Under the pieces are notes generated by a model, which made no database searches, was not told where the DNA came from, and saw nothing but the letters and a program-made list of their open reading frames with translations. From Thalassiosira profunda (Eukaryota > Bacillariophyta > Thalassiosirophyceae > Thalassiosirales > Thalassiosiraceae), in assembly GCA_036939355.1 (NCBI GenBank), contig JALLAP010001894.1:1-10802 (forward strand): a stretch of DNA of 10,802 nucleotides, written 5' to 3'. The translations under genes and the position numbers were made by a program. This document shows positions 1 through 6,449 of the stretch, piece by piece (within the stretch, counting starts at the first letter, position 1; each line of letters begins with the position of its first letter).

Positions 1-1486
1 TCCGCGTGCCCTTCGAGACCACGGCACAAACTTCCCGACACACGGCCTTGTCCTTCGGATGGCCCTTCGGCTTGGCCTTGTTTCTCGCTTTCATTGTCTC
101 CGGGGTCTCAGTTTGCTCAACCCGCGCCACGCAATATCCGGCCTCGACCAGCTTGGCGACGTTCAGTCCGTAAGCTCCCTCAGGGAAGCCGGAATGCGCC
201 GTTTTGCCCTTCATGTACGAATGCCCCAGCACCGACACCCCGACATCTGCGTCGTCGTGGAACATCTCGTAGAATTTGCCAGTCTTGAACAACAGCACAG
301 TGTCGGCGTACTGCGCTTTGATGTTCCACCACTGTTCCTGCGCGGGAGTGATGTTGCCGTGCCCTTTGAGTTCGCCCCAGTGAACGTGCAACGTGCGGGG
401 CGAGTATTCGGGATGGCCGGCGGGACGACGGTTGATGTCGTGACGGTTCGTGGTGAAGAACTTCAGGTGGTTGTGCATGTGGGATCCGCTGGGGTTGGTC
501 ACATCCTTCGAATCGCTGTACGGGGGCACCTTCGCCTCTGGCTTACGGCCGTGCAGCTTTGGGTCCAGCTTTTGGGGTACCATCGGCGATGGCTGAGACA
601 GGGCCTTCTTGGAAGAAGCTGCGGCCGGCTTCTTCGCATTGCTCGCAAAGGGCACTGGCGTCTGGGACGCAAAGCTCGAAAAGTCCACCGATTCGGCAAT
701 GCCGGCCGGGGATTTCCTGTCGCCTTTGGGAGTCGGAGTGATCTTCTTGCTCCCGTCGCTGCCCACACCCACCCTCGTAACGGTCACCTTCTTTGCCACC
801 TTCTTCTTGGGCTTGGGAGCCTCCTCCTCCTCCTCCTCGTCGGAGTCCATCCAATCGTCCTCGCTCTCTTCCTTTTCGACGTCGGCGTCCAATTCTTCAT
901 CGTCCATGGACGCATCGTCCGCTGCCATCTTGTACTCGGACCCGCTGTCGTCCCCCTCGTCCATCGATTCCTCGTCGTCGAACTCCGCCTCGTCGCTCGA
1001 CTCCATGATCCGGCGCCTCTTGCCTCCGTCGTTGCTCTTTTCTCCCTCCTCCTCGTCGCCCGGGCGCTTCTTCCCCCCGATGATCTTGAACCGCTCCGTG
1101 GCCAGGTCGACAATCTCCGACTCCCCATCCTCGTAATTCAGCCGGTAGACGTGTCCCGGGTCCTCCTTCGCTTTGGGACGGTGCTCCTGGACGACGCAGG
1201 GGTAGTACTCCTTGTCGTCCGGCCAGTACACGGCCAGCTTCGTCCCCACGCACACCTTGGACAAGTGCTTGAGCTGCGCTGCCGAGAGCTGGGACGACCC
1301 TTTGCGCACCGATTCCTGGCCAGAGGAGGCATTGTTGCCCAAGCCGCCATTGGCAGATGCAGATTTTGCAGTGGCTCCCGCAGACGAGGCCGATGCCGCC
1401 GAGGGAGGCGGGGCCGTCTTCTCCTTCTTGGAGAAGAAGCTGAACAGATTTTTCTGCTTGGGCGGAGGATTGCTGGACTTCGCCAT
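1..1486 (-). CDS. MSH6: DNA mismatch repair protein MSH6, N-terminal part (runs off left edge)
   Basis: MSH6 pairs with MSH2 (MutSalpha) in the nucleus to recognise mismatches and small loops. The frame is open from ATG at 1486 to the window edge, 495 codons. Residues 11-18 (QKNLFSFF) are a perfect PCNA-interacting PIP box (Q-x-x-L-x-x-F-F). Residues about 77-137 form a Tudor-like domain (VGTKLAVYWPDD, then YRLNYEDGESEIVDL). A long acidic Ser/Asp/Glu linker with KRRR (156-159) and a Glu run (217-222) follows. MutS domain I starts near 380: W386-W387, then the mismatch-wedge motif F405-Y406-E407 (Phe-x-Glu) in GKFYEM, then MKGKTAHSGFPEGAYG and ARVEQTETPE, both MSH6-type. The start sits in a strong context (A at -3, G at +4) and puts the PIP box at the extreme N-terminus, as in the family. 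The lever, clamp and ATPase domains lie outside the window. Identification is firm; MSH2, MSH3 and plant MSH7 fit less well. Confidence 0.95.
   Translation of the reverse strand, partial: MAKSSNPPPKQKNLFSFFSKKEKTAPPPSAASASSAGATAKSASANGGLGNNASSGQESVRKGSSQLSAAQLKHLSKVCVGTKLAVYWPDDKEYYPCVVQEHRPKAKEDPGHVYRLNYEDGESEIVDLATERFKIIGGKKRPGDEEEGEKSNDGGKRRRIMESSDEAEFDDEESMDEGDDSGSEYKMAADDASMDDEELDADVEKEESEDDWMDSDEEEEEEAPKPKKKVAKKVTVTRVGVGSDGSKKITPTPKGDRKSPAGIAESVDFSSFASQTPVPFASNAKKPAAASSKKALSQPSPMVPQKLDPKLHGRKPEAKVPPYSDSKDVTNPSGSHMHNHLKFFTTNRHDINRRPAGHPEYSPRTLHVHWGELKGHGNITPAQEQWWNIKAQYADTVLLFKTGKFYEMFHDDADVGVSVLGHSYMKGKTAHSGFPEGAYGLNVAKLVEAGYCVARVEQTETPETMKARNKAKPKGHPKDKAVCREVCAVVSKGTR
821..838. repeat. 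(CTC)6 trinucleotide run coding a Glu tract
   Basis: Six perfect CTC units on the plus strand read as six GAG codons (Glu 217-222) in the MSH6 acidic linker. Length changes here would stay in frame, so it is a plausible spot for harmless allelic variation. Confidence 0.8.
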
Positions 1487-1538
1487 GATGCAGTGGAGAG
1501 TGGGTTGTGCCTGTAAAGATATTGGGCAGAGTTGAGTT

Positions 1539-1550
1539 TGATATATATCA
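1539..1550. promoter_or_regulatory. TATA-like perfect palindrome upstream of MSH6
   Basis: TGATATATATCA is a perfect 12-base palindrome with an ATATATAT core, 53-64 bases upstream of the MSH6 ATG and next to an inverted CCAAT box (1555-1559). It could be a core promoter element for MSH6. A chance A/T run in otherwise GC-rich DNA is the alternative. Confidence 0.3.
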
Positions 1551-2220
1551 GACGATTGGGCATAAGTGGGCGCTGCATCAGTGGCCAGGACAGCTGTTGT
1601 TGTGGGGCAATGACATTCTCATCTCGACCCGAGCCAACCCCTTCCCACCCCGCGCGAGCCCCGCCTGGAGAGGCCGACATCCCCCAGTCCATAGAAACAG
1701 ATGTGGACATACCCCACAATTGCGGCGTAGCCCCGGCAAAGTTCCGCGTCCTGAACGTTGCACGCAGTAAAAGAATCTGGACCACCTGCGCCGCTCCTGG
1801 ACCACTCGCTGCACCCCTGTCCCCGCGAATCCCAGTCGGACAAGCCGAACCTCCACAGCGCGCCGACGATCACTTACCGAGCTAGCCGCCACCTGCCAGT
1901 CCTGACCCGCTCTTACTGATGCCCACGCCTGCTGGGAGCCCTGCTTCGAGGAGGGTGGTGCAGGCGGGGGCGGGGAGGGTTGTTGTGAAAGGTGAAAGTG
2001 GCGCGGATCTTTGCTCTTCTCATATTGTACATAGGTACGTACTTGTGTGAGGTAGATACCTAAAGTTCGTCTGCGAAGGAATCTTGCCCGTGCGTCAGAG
2101 CACGAAACTGCGGCGAAGAACAAAGCACAAAGCAACACGCACAACCACAACCAGCACCACAAAGCCGCGCTCCATCCGACCACATCGACCCCGCGCCGCC
2201 CCCCCCCGCGCCATCATACA

Positions 2221-2232
2221 ATGCTTGCCTAG
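2221..2232 (+). CDS. Upstream ORF (3 codons) in the PPR leader
   Basis: ATG CTT GCC TAG ends 14 bases before the main PPR start codon at 2247. Its ATG context (ACAATG, A at -3) is as good as that of the main start (ACCATG). If transcription starts upstream of it, most ribosomes would meet this minimal ORF first, and reinitiation so close downstream is usually poor, so it could lower PPR translation. It matters only if it lies inside the mRNA, which the sequence alone cannot show. Confidence 0.35.
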   Translation: MLA

Positions 2233-2246
2233 CGTATACCAGCACC

Positions 2247-4242
2247 ATGCGCAGTAGGGGCATCGTTATAGCGGCGGGGCTTTTCCTGTCGCCGCTGGCG
2301 GCGGCCGCCTTTCGCTCGCCTTCCTCGGTGGCGGATTCGGGTTCCTCGGCCTTTCTATCTCCCGAGAGATGCCGACGCGATTGCAACAGACAACTGTCCA
2401 GACTTCATTCCATGCTGTCAGATCCGCTGGACTCGTTGGAGACCGAGGGACCGCAGATGCTCACGGGCAATATTCACGATGCAAACGATATCATTTCAAG
2501 GGCCGTGGAGAACTCGCAAGCCAATGGAAGCAACGGGATAGAAATTGCCACGGAATACAATGGGCACGAGTTCAACGGACAACCCCATCAAGAACGCCAA
2601 AACCAGCACGAACAGCGACAGCGACAACGGCACATTCGCAAGTCCCGAAAGAACAACAAGGCCATGACGAACCCGAAATTTCTCCGGAAGCGAACCGAGG
2701 CACTCCTGAACGCCAGCGGCAGCCCCGGCACACTCAAGGTGGACAAGAAGACCTTCGACTGGCTCCTCGACGCGTGGGCCTACAGCGGTGAAAGTGACGC
2801 CGTCGACAACGCCCTCGCGCTGCTGTCGCGCATGGAAGAGCTGCGGGAAACCAACGCGTCCGTCGCGCCGACGGTAAAGAGCTACACCAAGGCGATCAAC
2901 TCTATCGCCCGCTCAGGACGGCGGGACGCCGGAGAAAGAGCCGAGGAGATACTGACCCGCATGATTGACGACGGAGAGCTGCGGCCGAATACCTTTACGT
3001 ACACGTACGTTATCGACGCGTACGCCCGCTCGCCGTCGTCCAAGGCGCCGCACGCGGCGCAGCGGCTGGTCGACCAGATGGAGTTCCTGCGCGCGCACGG
3101 CGACCCGGACGTCAAGCCCACCACGCGGGCGTGGAACTCGGTCATTTCGGCCTGGGCCCAGTGGAAGGGCGAGGAGATGGCGTGGGGGCATGTTGGGTCG
3201 GGCGCTGATCGCGCCGAGGCGTGTTTGGGCATGATGGAGGAGCTAGCAGATACAACGGGAAACGAGGACGTTCGACCAAACAGTTACAACTACAACTCTG
3301 TCATCAGCGCCCTGGCCCACAGCCAGGAAGAGGGCGCCGCTTCTCGAGCAGAGAAGATTTTGGAACGCATGGAGAACCTTTACAGGGAGACTGGCGATGA
3401 TAACATCCGACCACGAACAGCTACCTACAACGCAATCATTGACGCATGGGCAAAGTCTGGGGATATCGACGCGCCTGACCGTGCCGAACTGCTTCTGGCT
3501 CACATGATGGAGCTTTACGAAACGGGCCACAACTTGGATGCCCAGCCGAATGTTCGCAGCTTCAATTCTGTGCTCAACGCGTGGGCGAAGAGTGGTCATC
3601 CGATGGCGCCCTACCAGGCGGGAGATGTCATCCAACGGATGGAGGAGCTGGACAGCAACAGCGAGCTGGACGTGTCACCGGATGCAACGTCGTTCGCAAC
3701 CGCAATTAACGCTTATGCTCGATCGCAAAGCTTTGGCAAGGCCCAGCGCGCCTACGAGTTGTTCGTTCACATGAAGGAGTTGTACGATACATCCGGCAAA
3801 ACCTCCCTCCGACCGAACAATGTGGTCTACAACTCAGTCTTGAATGCTTGCGCCTTCTCCATTGGAGATTTGGAAGAGCAGTCTGAGGCGATAGAAATAG
3901 CCAACGCAATGCTGAAGGGCCTGCATCGGAGTCCGCACGGGAGGCCCGACCAGGTCACCTACGATCACCTACGGCACTTATCTGAAGGTGATCAACAATC
4001 AAATGCCCGAGGGCCACGCCCGGGACCACTTGGTCGAGACGGTATTCCGGAAATGTGCGAAGGAAGGCATGGTGGGAGAAATGGTGCTGCGACAACTGCG
4101 GGAGATGGGCATGGAAGAGACGTACGAAAGCCTGGTGGGGAGCTCGATGTGGGGAGAGGTCGATTTGAGGGACCTGCCGAGCGAGTGGACGTGCAATGTG
4201 ATCGAGGGGAAGCGAATGAGACGATGGCAGTTCCGCAGATGA
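2247..4242 (+). CDS. Plastid-type pentatricopeptide repeat (PPR) protein, frameshifted in the last repeat
   Basis: PPR proteins bind organellar RNA and act in processing, stability or translation. Residues 1-21 form a signal peptide (hydrophobic IVIAAGLFLSPLAAAA) followed by F22-R-S-P and a Ser/Arg-rich stretch, the Phe-at-+1 presequence of red-lineage secondary plastids. A Gln/Arg-rich linker (about 112-138) leads into about ten PPR units from residue 168 on. Their Tyr/Phe-anchored helix starts (TFD171, SYT214, TYT253, AWN297, NYN350, TYN395, SFN440, SFA484, VYN529, TY571) are mostly 44-45 residues apart, longer than the classical 35. After Tyr572 the frame is broken: a 10-base tandem duplication (3955-3974) shifts it, and unaided reading gives low-complexity sequence to a stop at 4332-4334. 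The normal C-terminus (GTYLKVINNQMPEGHA and on, ending RMRRWQFRR) lies one frame over and stops at 4240-4242. Without the extra 10 bases the protein would be 661 residues. The exact RNA target is unknown. It may be an allele, a sequencing error or a recently damaged gene. Confidence 0.85.
3955..3974 (+). repeat. 10-base tandem duplication that breaks the PPR frame
   Basis: TCACCTACGA is followed at once by TCACCTACGG, two copies identical at nine of ten bases. Upstream, the PPR frame reads PDQVTY up to the first copy. The second copy again reads T-Y, one frame over, and continues as a normal PPR repeat (GTYLKV). Loss of one copy rejoins the two frames exactly. A typical replication-slippage or assembly signature. 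Confidence 0.85.
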
Positions 4243-4680
4243 TGAATGTGTGTACAGAGAGCTTGGGAGGGGCAGTGAAACAGTTGACGGAATTGATGAC
4301 ACGAATTAATAGACTGGTCAACGAAGCAAGCTGATGCAAATGCGTCTTACAAAGCGCTTAGGTAGGGCAAGGGGTTGACGCCGTAGCTGAACTCTACTAT
4401 TCCTACGTTGATACGTGACCTCCTTTTGTTCCTCGCTCCTAGAAACGAGGCTTCTGCCCGGCGGCTCAGCGGCGCTTACAAATGCTTGTATCCTGGCCGC
4501 TGCCCTCACTTTTCTCTCATCGCCACCACGCATTGATCGTCGGAGATGTACTTGTCCGAGGCGGGGAATGGGACAGGGCTATCCGGCGCTGTTCAAAGAT
4601 AGATTGTCTAGTTGCAACCTGAGTGCGGAGACAACGAGCAGGGTGAACCTTCGGCGAACGCGCGCCCTGCAATAGACAAG
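4243..4680. other. Intergenic: PPR 3' end and sigma-factor 5' flank
   Basis: These 438 bases lie between the restored PPR stop and the sigma-factor ATG. They must hold the PPR 3' UTR and the sigma promoter/leader. In the frame of sigma exon 1 the last stop upstream is TAG at 4609-4611, so ATG 4681 is the first in-frame start. I see no clear TATA box, tRNA, repeat or extra gene. Confidence 0.5.
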
Positions 4681-6349
4681 ATGGCTCAGCTGGGTGCGAA
4701 GACGACGGTGGCTGCGGCTGCTGCGTTCGTGATTGTTGCTGCTCGCTGTAAGTTTATCTTGCAAATAATGTGCATACACTGATATTCACCGGATACTTAC
4801 ATCTCCATCACCTTGCGACGCAATGCGTTCTTAATCTTCTACAGACACAGCCAATTGCAACAATGCATGCGCCGACGCTCTGCAAACATCGTCATCGTTT
4901 CCGCAGAGACCTCGGGGAAACATTGCAAACAACTACTTGGACGATCCGGGGCATCCCATGACGTATGGCTTCTGGGAGGAGCATCCGTTCACCTACGATC
5001 CCACGAACGGCGCGGAGCACAATGAAATGCAAGACACATCACCGACCATGCACCAACCTCCATACTCAAGTCCACCGTTGGAAGAAGTTGAAGAGGTCGC
5101 GCAGCCGCGGCGACGCATTCCGTTACGAAGAAAGAGCACAATGTCGCAAGATGCAAATCCAACATCCTCACAACTACTGACGTTTGACGAGGAAAAGGAG
5201 ATCGCATTAGCCGTTCAACACCTTCGATCCGTCACGCGTGCACGCGATAACTTGTCGGAATGGATGGCCAGAGATCAGCACAGCGAGCCATCAGAGTACC
5301 AGTGGGCATCCGCCTGCTCGTTGACCGTCGATCAACTACGCACTGTTATGTCAAGAGGCGAGGAAGCAAAAACAAAACTGATTCAGGGAAACGTGGGCCT
5401 CGTGACGATGATTGCCAAGCGATATTACAATATGCTCAATAGTGGTGGTATAGGGCTCTCTTCAGCTGGTGGAGCAGGTGGCACTGACGCAACGCTGCAA
5501 CTCGACGATCTCATACAAACGGGATACATGGGCATCATGGAAGCCGCAGAACGGTTCGACCCAGACAGGGGCAATCGATTTAGTACCTACGCCACCCATT
5601 GGATAAGGCAGCGAATAGTGCGGGGGATTGCCGAGAGCTCCCGAATGATCAGACTTCCAGCCCATGTCCAAGCCATGATGCGAACGATGCACAAAAAGCG
5701 GAAGGAGTTGGAACGCCAGAATGGAAGACAACCAAGCGAGCCAGAGTTGGCACATGAAATGGGCGTTCCGTTAGACAAAATCCACCTGTACCGGCATTTG
5801 TCGAAGAACGTTCTGAGCCTAGAACTGCCGGTGGATAGGCATGCGAATACGGAGGACAGGCGCACGTTGGCTGATTGCGTGGCCAGCACAGAAATGTCAA
5901 CGCCCGACGAAGACTTCATGTCGGAATCACTGCGAGGCGAAGTGCATTCGATGTTAGACGCTCTCGGCCACGATGAACGGTTGGTCTTGACGCATAGATT
6001 TGGGCTGGACGACGGAAGACCCAAGAGTATCCGAGAAACAGCCGAGGGCATCGGCGTTTCCATCGATATCGTGCGTGGGCTTGAAGCCAAAGGTTTGCGC
6101 AAACTCCGGCAACCGCGCATGATACATCGGCTGAAAGAGTACGTCGGGGAGGAGACTGGTGGAGAGTTGAATCATGAACATCACCAATATCAAGAGTCGT
6201 ATGAGGCAATGCAAGAGCAACATCATCAGCACTATTACGACTACCCTCATCACATGAATGACGCAACAACAAATGCACACGACGTTGAAAGTGAGGATGA
6301 CTTGATAGAGTATGAGCGACCAACGCCGGAAAGCATTTGGTCTTTTTGA
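4681..6349 (+). CDS. Nuclear-encoded sigma-70 factor, probably plastid RNA polymerase sigma subunit (two exons)
   Basis: The coding sequence joins 4681-4747 to 4845-6349, 523 residues. Sigma factors direct bacterial-type RNA polymerase to promoters; in algae they enter the plastid. Exon 1 encodes a short hydrophobic leader (TVAAAAAFVIVAA, residues 8-20), fitting an ER signal peptide of a bipartite plastid presequence. Region 1.2-like sequence lies near 133-155 (LTFDEEKEIALAVQHLRSV). Region 2.1 is near 194-217 (KLIQGNVGLVTMIAKRYYN), followed by a Gly/Ser-rich insertion (about 220-238). Regions 2.2-2.4 cover 240-297 (LDDLIQTGYMGIMEAAERFD, then FSTYATHWIRQRIVRGIAES). Region 3 is about 299-350, and region 4 about 390-446 (HDERLVLTHRFGLDDG, then LEAKGLRKLRQP). 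A 77-residue His/acidic tail ends the protein. Several DNA-reading residues differ from the bacterial primary factor. The start is the first ATG after an in-frame stop, with A at -3. The family is certain; plastid location is inferred. Confidence 0.92.
4748..4844 (+). other. 97-base GT-AG intron in the sigma-factor gene
   Basis: The donor is T|GTAAGT at 4748 and the acceptor CTTCTACAG|AC ends at 4844, after a pyrimidine-rich stretch (TTCTTAATCTTC). The split is phase 1: T of exon 1 plus AC of exon 2 make a Tyr codon (residue 23). Removing it fuses the leader starting at ATG 4681 in frame with the long frame that carries the sigma regions. It divides the signal peptide from the rest of the protein. 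Confidence 0.85.
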
Positions 6350-6449
6350 GAAGAGCTGGAATGGCCGATACCGCAGATATAACATACAAGGTATTCCAAC
6401 TCGTCGACGGAAATGGTGACCTCCATGCAATCCAATTGCCATTGAGACT
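6350..6449. other. Shared 3' region of convergent sigma and nuclease genes
   Basis: Only 100 bases separate the stop of the sigma gene (6347-6349) from the stop of the opposite-strand nuclease gene (6450-6452). Both 3' UTRs and polyadenylation sites must fit here or overlap the other gene's coding region. No AATAAA is seen on either strand. Confidence 0.6.

Larger units (their letters stand above)
1487..2246. promoter_or_regulatory. Divergent promoter / 5' flank of MSH6 and the PPR gene
   Basis: These 760 bases separate two divergent start codons and must hold both promoters. On the MSH6 side there is a 12-base palindrome TGATATATATCA (1539-1550), a possible TATA-like element, and two CCAAT boxes on the minus strand (1521-1525 and 1555-1559). 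A CTTTACAG string on the minus strand just upstream of the MSH6 ATG resembles a 3' splice site, so a 5'-UTR intron is possible. On the PPR side there is a GTACGTAC palindrome (2035-2042) within a TAGGTA/TACCTA inverted repeat (2032-2062), a C-rich tract near 2198-2208, and a tiny upstream ORF at 2221. I see no tRNA or convincing additional protein gene. The element roles are inferred from position only. Confidence 0.5.

Noticed and set aside
59..1516. Long plus-strand open frame of 485 codons opposite MSH6
   Set aside because: It mirrors the MSH6 coding strand; its Leu/Val/Arg/Gly-rich translation follows from reading GC-rich codons backwards, and the opposite strand gives clear MSH6 domains.
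1578..2183. Minus-strand 201-codon frame with a hydrophobic, signal-peptide-like N-terminus in the MSH6-PPR intergenic region
   Set aside because: After the hydrophobic start the sequence is Arg/Gly/Ser/Pro-rich without any motif, it overlaps both promoters, and GC-rich DNA often gives such frames. Only transcript or conservation data would revive it.
3975..4334. The apparent C-terminus of the PPR protein as directly read, ending at 4334
   Set aside because: Rich in Gly/Arg with no PPR pattern, while the neighbouring frame over the same bases gives a normal PPR C-terminus; it is the product of the frameshift.
4937..6349. Met at 4937 as the sigma-factor start (470 residues, no intron)
   Set aside because: A GT-AG intron joins an upstream signal-peptide exon in frame, and the exon-2 sequence before 4937 is open and acceptable coding sequence. 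It remains possible as an alternative internal start.
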